The position numbers and the translations under genes are program-made. Positions 35,425-48,330 of a stretch of DNA of 64,000 nucleotides are shown in pieces. The stretch is from Gnetum montanum. Its lineage: Eukaryota; Streptophyta; Gnetopsida; Gnetales; Gnetaceae. The notes under the pieces are model-generated. The model saw only the letters and a list, made by a program, of their open reading frames with translations. It did not search any database and was not told the origin of the DNA. Where the stretch lies: the NCBI GenBank assembly GCA_015680685.1, contig MNCI01015718.1, forward strand, positions 78,721 to 142,720, given 5' to 3'. Within the stretch, counting starts at the first letter, position 1. Each line of letters begins with the position of its first letter.

Positions 35425-36345
35425 TGATGGGTGATGGACTAATCCAAGACCTAACCATATGAGATGCAAGTGTTCATGCATATCCTAGTCAAATTTCATA
35501 TACAATGCAATGTTATTATGTTAGTAATTGATTTGAGTTCATCATCATTGTCTTCCCATGTGAGCTAGGAAAATTAGTGCATATGGTTTAACTCATAGTG
35601 AGGTGTATGATAACTGATGTTGTGTTGGCCATTTTACACCTAGTACACATTGTAAAGAATGAAAACAATTCTCAATCAAATTTTAACTAAAGTGATAAAC
35701 GAATCTAATCTAGCCTATGATTATGAGCATTTGGTTTTAACCTTCTATTCATTCCTTGGACTTCATGCAACTACTAATGGGATTACCAAGTACTTCTCTA
35801 TTGGGTGTACCAAGTAATAGTACTACTGGGTTACCAAGTAATTACACTTAAGTGTTTTAGATTAGTCATACTTATTCTACTTAACAATAATAAACATAGA
35901 GTGCATAGGAAGTAAATTAGTAACTAGCAAAATAGTAAACATTATACTAAGTAAAAATAGTAAGCATTAGTCTAAGTAAATAGTAAAGAAATCTAAGTGA
36001 TTCTACAATGATGCAAAGTAATCTCAATCTTTATTCCTGGTCATGAAATGTATCTAAGTACATTCCACTTGAACATAGACTTCGTTCAATCACTTAACAT
36101 CACACTGTGGGTATACACTGCTAAGTGTTAAGTACTAAAATCAAGAAACAAACTGATAGAATTTCACTAAGGTTGGAATGAAACTATTATTGGACCATGC
36201 ACCTAAGTGTCGTATTTATAGGCTTGCACATGTTTGCAATATCAGATATTCAATATCATAGCTTGTGCCCCGATATCGGGGATCCGATATCATAGCTCTG
36301 ATATTGGATGCCCGATATCGTAATCATGTAAAAATCAATTTATCA
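35425..36345 (-). repeat. 5' LTR of the outer element
   Basis: 921 bp from TGATGGGTGA to ..TTTATCA. Keeps CCCGATATCGGG and GATATC words in U3 (36250-36320). Partner of 4887-5808. Confidence 0.9.
36213..36220 (-). promoter_or_regulatory. TATA box of the outer 5' LTR
   Basis: The minus strand reads CCTATAAATACGACAC, matching 5676-5683. Confidence 0.7.
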
Positions 36346-36350
36346 CAAGT
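36346..36350. repeat. Target-site duplication CAAGT (right)
   Basis: Partner of 4882-4886. Confidence 0.85.
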
Positions 36351-38400
36351 TATTAATCATAATCTATATAAAATTATTTAAACTAGATTTGTTTTATTTA
36401 TTAAAAAGCATAATAGCTTTACTAATTATCCACTAGTTAATCAAACCATTTTTAAATTCTTCATTTAGCATCTTAAAAATGTCTCTCCAAACTAACTCTC
36501 CATCACATTTTAATAATTCAATATATAATCCTTCTATATTTATAGCTTTTTCAAAAGCTAATTCTTAAATCTCTTTACTACTTCATCATAAGTAAACTGT
36601 AAAATATATGCGAACATGCAACTAATTATGTTATTTATCTTATGGTGGAACATATTTTTGTAGAACCCTTTCATTTATGTAAATGGAATACCATTTCTTG
36701 GAAAAACTTTATTTCTAAAGAGTTTTTAAAAATTTCATGGATCTTACTTTATCATTTACGTCATATTTTTTATTTCTCTTTTAGAAATTTTTTTTGCATC
36801 ATATAAAAGTAATTTCATGTAGTCCTTATTCAAAGCTTCCTTATAAGAGGAATTTTTGATAGTTAATCTTGGTTTTAAACATCCTTTATCAAAATTTTTC
36901 TACTTACCATAAACATCTTTTGCATAGTATCATTTTTTGCAACCTTTAGCAAAATGTATTCCAATTGATCTTCAAACTTTTTTATTTTTAACAAATTTCA
37001 TATCTTTTACTGAAAAGACTTTGTATCTGTAGTTGTAATACTTCTTTTGATTCTATGGTATTCCTTATAGTTATAATGCATGCATTTAATAAAAACTATA
37101 GAAAATGTTTTGAATATTATATTAATATACCACCAACTTAAAAGTCAAAATCTAAGAAGTGATTAGTGGTTAATAAATACCTAAACATCTTTCTTTCTTT
37201 TTGCTAAATTAAATCTTAATCTTAATGAAAAGTTTTGAATCCCATTTAAAATGATAAGATTAAGGCCTTATTCCCATTCTAACATGTTCTTTCTAGTTCA
37301 ATTTATTTTAGTATCTCTGATTTTCTTTCCCATCAAATTCTAATTTAACTATAATTATGTATATCTAGCACTTCTTGATTACTCTACCATTCTAGAATAT
37401 CAATATGCTTAAAACCAATCCTTACATTAAAGTCACTACATATATAAACTTTACCTTTTAATTTAAATTCTACTATATATCATTCTAAATATAAAAAGGC
37501 ATATATATTTTATAAATTAGGCATTGCATTATGTGTTGCATCTTGTGGATGCAAGTAACAAAAGGAAAGGAATGCAAGACATTTATTAATAATCTTATAT
37601 CAAATATATTATTTATATTCATCAATATTTTTTATCTTAATTATCTTTTGAAGCCTCTTTTTTGAAAATACATGATAATTCTCCTAATAATCTTCCTTGC
37701 TTATGAGATCCAACACTTGCTAACTTTATTCTATTAAAATTAGGCAGCTCAAGATTTTTAGAATCTTTTTCTTCCCAAGTTTTAAGCACTCCAAAAATAT
37801 CAAACTTTTTTAAAACCTAACATTATATAGTGTAATCATTTTAGTGGCAATGCCATCATCCATATTTAAAAATCCATAATCTAAAGTGTTTAGGCCTTTA
37901 TTTTTATTTTTTGAAAATACCATATCTTTAATTACTACAATATATTCAACATTTAGAAAAGATAGTTTATCCTTTGCTCATGTTGCTTTTATTTCTTCCA
38001 TTTTTATATATTTTTTTCAATCTCTTCTTTCATGAGATCTTCACTTTTCTAAATTTTTTCTCTTTTCAAGTTACTATGATTATGCCAAACTTTTTCGTGA
38101 GTAGTTAAATCATTAAATTTTACAATCATATGATGTGATTTACTATCTTTGAAACTTATGTCATAAGCATCCAAGATTGTATTAAGCAAGATGAAAATGT
38201 GTATTATATTTGTTATGATATCATGATCAAGTTTTCTGAAATTATCTTTATCATTTTGATTTTCTAGGACCCTAACAAATTGGAGATTTTTATCTCTTTT
38301 CTTTTCTTCTTTGTTCACTAAAGTCATACAAAGCTTCAACACATTGAGAAATTGCTTCAATAATTAATTTTTATTTTGCAATCATATCACATATAATTTC
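36351..38400 (-). pseudogene. LINE ORF1 end, endonuclease and N-terminal RT, cut by the outer element
   Basis: In sense order on minus: a 103-codon open frame (38360-38049) with VKFNDLTTHEKVWHNHSNLK, like the end of LINE ORF1 RNA-binding regions; an endonuclease part with ELPNFNRIKLASV (about 37740) and CSDFNVRIG (about 37430; family GDFNARIG); then RT start with EKAINIEGLYIELLKC (about 36550) and LNEEFKNGLIN. RT resumes on the other side of the 31.5-kb insertion at 4881. Gly of GDFN is Ser. Stops are frequent. Confidence 0.65.
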
Positions 38401-39060
38401 TTAATTTGATTTAGAGTTTAATGTTTTATCCATTTTTTGCTTTGTAATCTATTCTTATATAATTCGTTGTTGGATCATCATAGCTTCTAGTTAATTAGAC
38501 ATTATCTCTTAGTTTGTACTTATGATGTTCATGGTGCAAATAAGATTTTCAAAGTCAATATTATGCTAATTCATCATTATTATATGTTCTTTCATTAACA
38601 TCTTTTACTTAGTTGTTCAAATAAGAGTTTTAGTTGAATGAAAATCTCTTACAATTTAGACTTAATAACTAATGTCATATCTGTGACGAGGTCAATAATG
38701 AAATCCACTTTGCTAACCCTCAATGAAGAATCAAAATACTTAGAAAAATTTACTTTGAATGTCCTTTATAGAGGCTTAGAAAACCCTTTACAAAGCCTTA
38801 GAAAATCCTATGCTTTCAAAAAATCCTTTATACAATATTGAAAAATTCTTTGCAAAGTTTCAAATTCTCTAACCTATACTAAAGATTGATGAAAATTTGA
38901 AAACTTGACCTATGGAAGGAAGTCATTAGTAACTAGAGATCTACCAAAGGTTGAATGCCTAAGGCATAATCATAGTATTCTCTTCTAATTTCTATAACTA
39001 AATTTATCAAATAAATTAACTTGTGAAAAATATAGCAATGGTAATAAATTTTAAATACAC
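38401..39060. other. AT-rich LINE 5' flank
   Basis: No clear gene. Short repeats of 'ttagaaaaccctttacaaagcc' type occur three times at about 38775-38850. May be the LINE 5' untranslated region. Confidence 0.35.
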
Positions 39061-39066
39061 ACCAAA

Positions 39067-39130
39067 GGATATCCCATGATGGTCAAGACATTGATCTCTT
39101 GATTTAGAGATTGTAGATTCAATTCCTACT
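39067..39130 (+). repeat. tRNA-like or SINE-head relic
   Basis: A-box-like TGGTCAAGACATTG at about 39080 and B-box-like AGATTCAATTCC at about 39116, at pol III promoter spacing. Arms do not form a proper cloverleaf. Low confidence. Confidence 0.3.
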
Positions 39131-39339
39131 TTTTCTTATGGATTTGGTAATAGTATAGTTTTATGATGGGATATTATTATTTAGTGAATCACATCTACCT
39201 TATTGTGAAGAAAATTGTTATGGGTCACATGTGCATTTTCATGCAACACTTTTGATTAGTGGAAAAATTATGTTAGGATTAGAATCATCCTCCCTATTAA
39301 TAATTTATTTTTTCTTTTGAGTTTTCAAAGCATCTATTG

Positions 39340-40010
39340 TTAGTGTTGATCAGTTGTAAGTGGACTCCAGATCTTGATGTTCAATTTGAAGAATATGCTA
39401 AAGTTCAATGTTTCATTTAGTTATATAATCTTTTGTTGAATTTTCAAAATGTTGAGTAGGAAACTGTTAGTTTTCTAGGGTCCATAAAGCATATGATGTC
39501 TATTTCTACAACTTTTGATTTTGGTAGATATTTTTTGTTGAAATCAATCTTATCATTTGTAAAAAGGAATTGGTATTATAAATAGAGGAAAATATTTATA
39601 TTCAACAAATTACATATTATAATTTTCCTAATTCTTAAAACTTTTACCATTGTGAAGGACATTTTTTTAATGCTTGTTCTTTTTTGCTAAGAAAAATTTG
39701 CAGAAAAGAAAAAGTAAGTTGAAGATTAAGATAGAAAAAAATAATAGAAAGATGAAGATATGGAAAATGAAGTGAATATTAATGATAAGAATGATTAAAT
39801 GGTAATAAAGTATCTAAAGTAGATAGAAGATCCTATGTATATTTTTACTGGTATTAGAAAAAGTATTAAGTAGTGTGGTTGAATAAGTCATAAGACAAAA
39901 TTTTCATTGTCTAACAAAAATAATATTGAATTAAGGATTAAAAATACTATCAACAAGAAAATTATAGTTGATGATGAATATTCTTCATATAAAAATAATA
40001 ATAAGTGATG
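39340..40010 (+). pseudogene. LINE ORF1-like (DUF4283 / zinc-knuckle) remnant
   Basis: The plus strand reads WTPDLDVQFEEYAKVQCF followed by about 80 residues and then YYNFPNS.NFYHCEGHFF, which resembles the plant L1 ORF1 order of DUF4283 and a C-x-x-C-x4-H-x4-C knuckle. A charged tail with Lys, Asp and Glu follows. Related to 2880-3260. Confidence 0.4.
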
Positions 40011-40980
40011 AGGTGAAGTATGTTGTAAGTGATATCACTTTCTTACTTTAATACAAGTATTAGTATTAAGACACAACTCTCTATCTCAAATCCTTTTGCT
40101 ATTTTAAGCTCAAGCAAGGATGCTGAAAAGTGATATAAATTTTGTTAAGTCTGAGACATACATTCCTACTAATAATTAGTTTTTTTACTTATTTTTAAAG
40201 TATTAATTGTAAGATTCTACACCTACCTAGATAGTCTTAATATCAGAAAGTTGTTTCCTTTTATATTTTTTTATGATGTCTACCTAGTATTAAGTTTGTA
40301 ATGTACATTGAAATTTTTTTTATCATTAATATTTTTTGGAGGTCAAACACCCCTTCTTAAGATTCAAATGTCATTACTTTTAATGTTTTTTATGCTTTCT
40401 ACTTAGAGATTAAGCATGTGATGTACTTTGAATTTCTTATCTTATTAATAATATTTTTTAGGATGTGATATTCCTCATACATTACTATGAAGATGAAGTT
40501 GTGCTACAAAACTCAATGTTCATTTTTGAAAAAAAAAATCCTAAATATAGAATCAAGCAAAAAACCTTCCATCTACAAACTAAACAATGTAAGCTTTGCT
40601 CCTCTAGCCAATATAGTAGATGTATATAATATTCATGTACACTAGTATCTTAAATAGCATGTACAATGACTATTTAGTGACTTATCATTTTTTTGAAGAA
40701 ATATATTTTGTAACATTCTAATAATGCATGTTGCTTATCATTAACTTCTTAGAATAAACCTAATATCAGAAATAGGATATGTTGATTACATTGCAATCTT
40801 TTCTTTATGGGTGCAAAACTTTTCTTCTTTACATAGTTCTTAGATGGTATTAGAGTATGTCCTTTGATTTTCTTCACCATCTCCAATTATTAGTTTATTA
40901 TTGCATTCATAAATAACCTCTGTACCATTAGCATTTTTCTTCTTTGGTACTATCATTTCATATATGTACAATGATCTCTT
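40011..40980. other. Unassigned AT-rich DNA
   Basis: No coding part recognised. Two similar blocks near 40195-40310 and 40375-40470 ('atgt.tacttagtattaag..tgtgatgtacattgaa') suggest a small local duplication. Confidence 0.4.
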
Positions 40981-40984
40981 AGTA

Positions 40985-42420
40985 GAACCCCTCTATCATC
41001 AATTCAGTAATTACAAACAAAACTTATGATTCAAGTAATCCTTTTTATCTAAATCATTTTGATAATCTCAATGTTGCACATATATTTCATCCTTTAATTG
41101 GTGAAAATTGTAGCACATGGAGTAGAGCTATGATCGTGGCTCTTACTACTCAGAATAAAATGGGTTTTGTTGATGGATTAGGATCAAAGTTGTTAAACCC
41201 TCCTAATCCTAATTATGACTAATGGATTTGGTGCAATAATATGGTTCTATCATGAATTTTGAAAATATCTCAAGGAGTAATTTTTTTATGTTAATACTCC
41301 TAGTCTTTTTGAAATACAAAAGAGATTTCTACTTTCAATAAAGAATAGATAAAGTTGAAGGGGTACTAGGGCAAGCTTGTTGTCTATAGATGTTGCATAA
41401 TCATTAATAAGAAGAGATGATGATGCAATTCTTGATGAGACTAAATGAATCTTATGTATCCATCTAAGAATAAATTCTCCTTATAAATCATTTTCTGTTG
41501 ATCAATTAGACATTTCTTCTTGTATTACAAGAGGAATATCACAAAGAAGCCACATCCTTCATCACTTCATCAATAGAAATTACTACAATAATTACAAAGG
41601 GATAGGAATTTAAGAAATAACTATCAAATTATATATGAAAATTGTGATAGTTGGATGGCATGAAAGAGAAACCAAAAATCCAAATGAGAAAGGACCACCC
41701 ATAAATAATGTGGAAGGGTTAGACATATTATTGAAAAATTCTATCAGCTCCATGGCTACCCACATAACATAAAATTTACAAAGAATGTATTAATCAAAAT
41801 GTAAAAAAAAAAAAATTCAAACAATGTAGATTGGCCATTTTAGGATCATTATATAGTCTAGAGCAACACCAGTAATGTCTTGCTTTGTTGAAATCATAGT
41901 TTGTAGTCCATTAAAAAGGTACTTCATAAGTAGAAACAAACCTTTCATGTATCAAATTTAGATTAACTTATTTAAATTATTTGATGCCATGGATATTGGA
42001 GCCATAGACCATATTGTTAGCTCTTCATCATGGTTTTATTCATGATTTTCATGAGAACCACATCTGTCAAGTCACCTAGTGATAACATAACTATTATCTC
42101 TTTGATTGACACTATTCAATTATTATCATCATTTATTTTATAGAAAGTATCATGTATGCCCAATTTCAAATTTGATCTTATATCAATCAAGAAACTTGCC
42201 TTATATTTTAACTATTCAATAATCATTTTTTATTCATGTGTCATACATTATGAATAGTCAATAATTTAGGTGTAGCATTGCATCTATGATATTATATGCT
42301 TTCATATGATATCATAGATATGATGTGTTTGGGGTAGGTAAAGTTTATAAATATTATTCACCTACTACATTAAATGCATAATTCAATCATCATAGTAGTA
42401 GAGCTTTATTAGTTTGACTT
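40985..42420 (+). pseudogene. Ty1/copia gag and protease remnant
   Basis: The plus strand reads NPFYLNHFDNLNVAHIFHPL, then GENCSTWSRAMIVAL and NKMGFVDG (41040-41180), the N-terminal gag signature of plant copia elements (Y-L-H-P-S-D-N, W-S-R-S-M, K-L-G-F-V-D-G). A knuckle-like CGRVRHIIEKFYQLHGYP is at about 41710-41760, with one Cys changed to Arg. The protease piece MDIGAIDHIVSSSSW (about 41995) stands for LDTGATDHM. VFGVGKVYKYY near 42340 fits the stretch before integrase. No integrase or LTR was recognised with it. Confidence 0.7.
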
Positions 42421-44406
42421 CATAGCTTGAGAAAAAATTAGTGAGTTCTTGTAGTGTAAACTTGAATTTATTAAATGGAGTCTTAGTTGAGTGATATTAT
42501 ATTTGGATGTAATTTATGATGGTAATAAGATCGAAATGAATTCATTCTCATTGTAGTACCTTAACTTAGTTTAATATTTTCTTATTAATAATTTACTTTC
42601 ATGTACTTAGAATTTTAATTTTCAAATGTATATTAAATATGTATAATGAGTATGATCATTTCTAAGTATAAACATGTGATCATTTAATAATCCTAGTTGT
42701 GTTATCACTTGGTACACCTAGCAGTGAACACTTGATAACTGAATGATGGTTACATAAATTTTGGATATTTATGATAAATTGAGAATGGATAGTCATTACT
42801 TAGATTAGTTTAGGATTTACTTTTTTATTCATTAGATTAATTAAAATAAATTTTAATATTTAAATAGTATTTTATCATGGCTATCACAACATCAAAATTA
42901 TATGACTTAACTACACTTAATCATATGAACTAAAGGTTAATATAAGTATAGTTGGAAAGATAATGATTCATGATTAACTTTGAACTATTTAGAAGATTTG
43001 CTACTCTAGTTCATGAATTACAATTAGGTCACTCATGAATGCTTGTGATTTGTATAGTTAAACATAGGGACTATAACACCACTCATCATTTGTATCATTG
43101 TTGAGAAGTGGTACTAGTATTCTAGATTAGTTTAAATAATCAACAATCACTATTAGAAATGTAATGGGTTATCTTTTGAAATATATTATTATTTTATTAA
43201 GATACATACATTAACTTCAAAATGTCTACTTCTCACAAATGAGATTCCCTACTTGCTAATAACTCCATAAGCATCAACAATAAAACCAAAAGAAAAAAAT
43301 AGAGATGATGTATCATATCAAGTCAAAGTAATTTATTCATATCCAAATTCTAACTATCTAGATTTTATCTTTAATCTTTACCATGATGAAAAAATAAGCT
43401 AGAGAGATGTGTAAGGAAACTTTGTATTGCTACCTAATCATGTAGTTTCATTAATACTAATGATCACATTGATGAAGGTTGGATTGGAAGTTACTTCTGT
43501 TAACTATAAGGTAGTTGATGAATTTTCTAGATCTTATCAACCTAATGAAGCCCAACTTTGCAAAGATGATTTCATGAAGGCACACCATGAAGTAGATAAG
43601 GGTAAAAAGGTTTTCATATCATTAACCTATCAATTTGAAATGGAGAATATTAACTACCACTCAAGGAGATCACCACACTAGAATTTTTCCCTCTTCAATG
43701 TAGATGATGTAGCTAATCCATGATTATGCTCAACCTTGACAAGTAATCAAAGAAAGGAAAGAATAGGATCCAACATAAGGAGGACCTCTAGGCTAGTGTA
43801 GGAACACCTCTTTTGAGCCCTTTTTCATCCCTACAGGTGACTGATTTGTAGGTTTGGAAAGCTGGAGAGATGTCTTTACTATGAGCTATAATAATAAAAA
43901 CCATGGAGACATCCTAAGTGTCTAGGAGATATCTAACTAGAAGAGGAGATATTTTTAGCTCTACGTTTGGGATAAATATAGAGGCTAGGTTGCATGTTGG
44001 ACATAGATGAAGAGAGGGAAAGAGAGAGAAAGAGTTAGGATAGAGAGATTGCTAGAGATGGTGTGTGTCTTTATGGATAAGTATATGTGATCTTCGCTAT
44101 AACTCTCTATATGTGCATCTTTTCTCATATCTCTAGTGAAGAGATCTAGATTGAGTGAATCTTGGATTGAGATCAATCATTATGTGATTTTAAAGCCTTA
44201 TGCTCTATAATAGTATTGAGTGTGTAAGAATTGAATATGATCTAGATTGTGATTCCACTATAATTGTAATTTTCTTAATTTAATTAAAGATTGCTAGTTT
44301 TTTTGGCTTTTATAGCAATTGAATTATCTTTCATATTTTATATTTTTAGACTTGTTGTATTTGAAGTATTAAAGAAAATCACAATGATCATGCTCCAATG
44401 ATTGGC
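42421..44406. other. Unassigned DNA with LTR-like character
   Basis: Nothing firmly identified. An 84-codon plus-strand frame at 43427-43681 has no recognisable motif. The part 43800-44300 has GGAGACATCC / GGAGATATCT words like the copia LTR U3 that follows and a TATA-like GATAAATATAG near 43972, so it may be an older LTR. Confidence 0.35.
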
Positions 44407-45447
44407 TGTTAACCTTTTGATATGTTAAAAAATTTAGAAAAATGAAGAACATAGATTGTTTGTGAAGTGTGTGTAGGGCATGTGTGAAAACTAAAGAAAA
44501 TTAATGAGATGTCAAAATGAAGAGTATATAGGCATGATGAAAGCATGGACAAGTATGGATGAAAATGAAGGCTAGAAGTCAAATGAAGATACTTCAAGGA
44601 TTGGCAAGAAGGTAAATTGATGGGAGAAAGCCTCTTAAGACAAGGAACAAAAGTTGAAGAAACATCTACTATTTTTAGGAGACATCTCCATCACAAAGTA
44701 GACATCTCCCTAGAGATTTCTATTTATTTTCAAAGGAGACATCTCTCCAAAATTGGGGCTAATCTCAAGTAGACATCTCTACCATGAAGAAGACTTCTAA
44801 ACTAGCTGTTGCATGAATTCTAAGGAGTTTTCAGAAACTTCAACACTATAAGAAGATACCAAATTCTTGGGAATTGAGCAAGCATTATTCACATTAGATC
44901 AATCATTTTCTTATCCATGCTATTATATTCTTGCTCTTCATTGTTATATCATTTTCTTAATTGTATGTTGTATTGATCTTTAACTACAAGGACTTGTAAA
45001 TTTAGTTACATTCTTTCCTTGTGTCTTCTTCTTTTTCTTGTAGCCCTATAAAGTTGATGTACTTCTTGCGAGAAGGCATCCTCATTGGGCTTATCAGGAT
45101 CTTGCAGGATTGAGTAATTTTACAGTGTCAAAGCACTCCGGTGTAGAGCTCCATTTTCTAAATGTTGTGGAATCCTTGAAACCACATTCTAAGCTTGTTG
45201 GAACCTTGTAGGGTTAAGTAGTTTCGTAATGATAAAACACTTCAATGTGGATCATAGCGATTATATAGGATGTGGTATCCTTCAAACCACATTTTTAAGA
45301 AACAAAGTTTGCAGGTATACAAGAATTCTACCCTCCAAGTGTGGACCTATCCAAGTTGGGAAACCATGTAAAATTTTGTGTTCATGTGAGTAGTCTAATT
45401 TTAATTTAGAAACTTATTCAACCCCCCTTTTAAGTTCTCAATCCTCA
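44407..45447 (+). repeat. Copia LTR, first copy
   Basis: Starts TGTTAACC and ends ..AATCCTCA. U3 carries repeated GGAGACATCTCC / AGACATCTC motifs at 44670-44800. R/U5 includes 'gtagccctataaagttgatgt..cttcttgc' near 45040. Confidence 0.8.
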
Positions 45448-45449
45448 AG

Positions 45450-45461
45450 TGGTATCAAAGA
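45450..45461 (+). other. Primer binding site, tRNA-Met type
   Basis: TGGTATCAAAGA, two bases after the LTR end; the plant copia standard is TGGTATCAGAGC. Confidence 0.8.
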
Positions 45462-45499
45462 CATAGGGTCTATTATTATTAGAATTTGATTGTGTAGCA

Positions 45500-47090
45500 T
45501 ATCTTTCACAACTAGAATCTAAAAAATTCAAAGAATTAGAAAGAGAAGAAGGATGAATTTTCGCTATGTAAGATGAACTAAATTAATTCACTAGGAATGA
45601 TGTATGGAAATTGATACCTAAACCAAACCATAAACCTATTATTGGAACAAAATGGGTATTTAGGAATAGAATAAATGAAAATAGAAATATTATTAAAAAT
45701 AATGCTAAGCTAGTTATAAAAGGCTATAATCAACAAGAAGGATTTGATTTTGATGATACTTTTGGTCTTGTTACTAGACTAGAATCTATTAGACTTCTTT
45801 TGGCATATGCTAGTATTAAAAATATCAAGTTATATCAAATGGATGTGAAAAGCTCATTTCTAAATGGAACCATACAAGAAGAGGTTTATGTTCAACAACC
45901 TAAAGGATTTTTAGATCTCATTTATCTTGATCATGTTTACAATCTTAAGAAGGATTTCTATGGGCTTAAACAAGCTCTTAGACCTTGATATGAAAGACTT
46001 TTCCAACACCTTACATCCAATGGCTTTGAAGGAGGTAAGGTTGATGTTACTTTATTTCTTAAAAGAGTAGGTAATGATTTACTCATTGTTCAAATCTATG
46101 TTGGTGATATTATTTTTGATGCAACTAATGAAATTCTATGCAAGAAGTTTTCAGATGTTATGCAAGCAGAATTTGAAATGAGCATGATGGGAAAGCTCAA
46201 CAACTTTCTTGGATTTAAAATTAATAAAAAAAAAGGATGGAACCTTCATTTTTCAAGCCAAATATATCAAAGATCTTCTACTCAAATTCAGCTTGAAAGA
46301 AGTTAAAGTAAAGAACACTCACATGACAACAAATTTTAAGCTTACCAAAGATGATCAAGGAAAACCTATTGATCAAAATCTTTATAAAGGTATGATAGGT
46401 AGCCTACTTTATTTAACCGCAAGTATACTAGACATAAAATTAAGTCTAGGAATTTGTGATAGATATTAGGCCAACCCAAAAGAACCTCATTTAAAGGTGG
46501 TTAAATGTATCTTTCACTATTTAAAGGTGGTTAAACATATTTTTCACTGTTTAAAGAGTACTACTAATTGGGGTCTTTAGTATCCAAAGGATTCCCCACT
46601 TGATCCTGTTGGTTATTGTGATGCAGATTGGGCAAGTTATTCATATGATTACCAATGCACAAGTGGAAATTACTTTTCCTAGGAAAAAGCCTTGTCTCTT
46701 AGACAACTAAAAAGAAAAATTCCATGACACTCTCTATGGAATAAGCTAAATACATTTTAGCTAGAAGTTGTTGTGCTCAACATTTATGGATGAAAGAAAC
46801 ACTCAAGGACTTAGGGGTAAAATCATAATATACACTAACTTACTGTGACAACATATTGTGCCATTAATATGACAAAGAATCATGTTCAACATTCACATAT
46901 CAAACACAAAATTTTGACATCACTTTATAAGAGACTACACTTAATGTGGACCTATAAAACTATAATTCATTAAAATAAAAAATCAACTTACAAATGCTTT
47001 CACCAAATCTCTCGATGAACAATGACTAACTACTCTCTATAAAGATATGGGGATAGGATCATATCCTACTATGTAAGTTGTTCTAGGTTT
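45500..47090 (+). pseudogene. Copia reverse transcriptase and RNase H
   Basis: The RT is open for 125 codons (45611-45988): IIGTKWVFRNRINENRNI, YNQQEGFDFDDTF, LYQMDVKSSFLNGTIQEEVY and DFYGLKQALRP. The catalytic YVDD is YVGD (about 46095). After a frame change come YKGMIGSLLYLTAS, DADWASYS.DYQCTSG-type RNase H start (about 46620), YCDNILC and the C-terminal QLTNAFTKSLDEQ-like end at about 47020. It fits the plant SIRE/Tnt1-type copia RT. Confidence 0.85.
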
Positions 47091-47204
47091 TCAAATCCAA
47101 GGGAAGTTCTTCTAGCCCTTTTTGTTTTTGTCTAAAAAGGGGAAGATACAATGCCATATTCTTGTGTGATCCCTAACCCATTTTCTTAGGTTTTGGACAT
47201 CACC

Positions 47205-47218
47205 AAAATGGGGAAGAT
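47205..47218 (+). other. Polypurine tract of the copia element
   Basis: AAAATGGGGAAGAT directly before the second LTR. A second run AAAAAGGGGAAG is at 47134-47145. Confidence 0.6.
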
Positions 47219-48268
47219 TATTGATCTTTAGGTATGTCAAAATGTTACTAAAAAAGGAGAACATAGATTATTTCTAGTGTGTGTGTAGGGCAAGAATGAA
47301 AACTCAAGGAAATGAATGAGATATCAAAATGAAGACTACACAGGTAAGATTAGAGCATGGACAACTATGGATGAAATCAAAGACTACAGGTCAAATGTAG
47401 ATGCTTCTAGGATTGGAAAGAAGGTAAATTGATGGAAGAAAGCCTCTTAAGACAAGGAAAAAAATTTTAGGAGACATCTGCATTTTTTAGGAGATGTCTT
47501 CATCACAAACTAGATGTCTCCCTAGAGATGTCCCATTTTCAAAGGAGATGTCTTTCCATAATTGGTACCAATCTCAAGTAGATGTATGTTCCAGGAAGAA
47601 GACATGTACACTATTTTTTGGTATTTGTTGCATGAATTTTGAGAAGTTTTCAGAAACTCCAAGGCTATAAGAAGATACCAAATTCTTGGAAATTGAGTAA
47701 GCATAGTTCGCATAAGACCAATCATTGTCTTATCTGTGATATTACATTCTTATTCTTCATTTTTATGTCATTTTCTTGGTTGTATGTTGTATTGAGCTTC
47801 AACTACAAGGAATTGTAAATTTAGTTTCATTCTTTACTTGTGTATTTTTATTTTTCTTGTAGCCCTACAAGGTTGATGTGCTTCTTGAAAGAAGGCATCC
47901 TCATTAAGCTTGTTAGGATCTTGCTAGATTGAGGGGTTTTGCAGCATCAAAACACTTTAATGTAGAGCTTAATTTTATAAAGTTTTTGGGATCCTTAAAA
48001 CCACATTATAGCCTTGTTGAAACCTTGTATGGTTGAGTAGTTTCAAAATGATGAAACAATCTAGTGTAAAGTTAAAAGTTTATACAAGGTGTGGTATTCT
48101 TGAAATCACATTTTTTAGAAACAAAATCTAGAGGTGTACAAGGATTTTACCCTCTAAGTGTGAACATGCCCAAGTTGGGGAACCACATAAAATTTTGTGT
48201 ATTCAAGAGAGTGATACAATTTTAATGTGGGAACTTATTTAACCCTCCTTCTAAGTTCATAGTCCTCA
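47219..48268 (+). repeat. Copia LTR, second copy
   Basis: Starts TATTGATC (TG changed to TA) and ends ..AGTCCTCA. Same GAGATGTCTC motif cluster at 47470-47600. Followed by a primer site, not by a target duplication. Confidence 0.8.
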
Positions 48269-48269
48269 T

Positions 48270-48281
48270 TAGTATCAGAGA
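48270..48281 (+). other. Second tRNA-Met primer binding site
   Basis: TAGTATCAGAGA follows the second LTR at the same distance as the first, and the next 40 bp match 45462-45505. Confidence 0.75.
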
Positions 48282-48330
48282 CAGGATTTTTTGTTGCTAG
48301 AATTTGGTTGTGTATATTTTTATCTATATC

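Larger units (their letters stand above)
4887..36345 (-). mobile_element. Outer LTR retrotransposon, 31.5 kb including a nested element
   Basis: LTRs of 922 bp (4887-5808) and 921 bp (35425-36345) align throughout; 13 of the first 82 bases differ by hand count. The flanks carry the same 5-bp CAAGT and an Asp-type primer site adjoins the right LTR, so sense is minus. Coding parts in sense order are gag (35302-32777), protease (11069-10477) and an unassigned long ORF (8732-5995). About 21.7 kb of the length is the inserted Tat-A element, so the original element was near 9.7 kb. No RT, RNase H or integrase was found outside Tat-A, so it was probably non-autonomous or lost pol. Confidence 0.8.
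44407..48268 (+). mobile_element. Ty1/copia element with internal deletion (LTR - RT/RH - LTR)
   Basis: LTRs of 1041 bp (44407-45447) and 1050 bp (47219-48268) align. A tRNA-Met primer site follows the first LTR and a purine-rich AAAATGGGGAAGAT precedes the second. Only about 50 bp separate the primer site from RT, so gag, protease and integrase are missing. The second LTR is itself followed by a primer site and gag, so the unit is part of a tandem LTR-internal-LTR-internal array. Confidence 0.8.

Noticed and set aside
43427-43681. 84-codon plus-strand frame
   Set aside because: No motif, no homologous partner in the window and no start context; kept only as part of an unassigned stretch.
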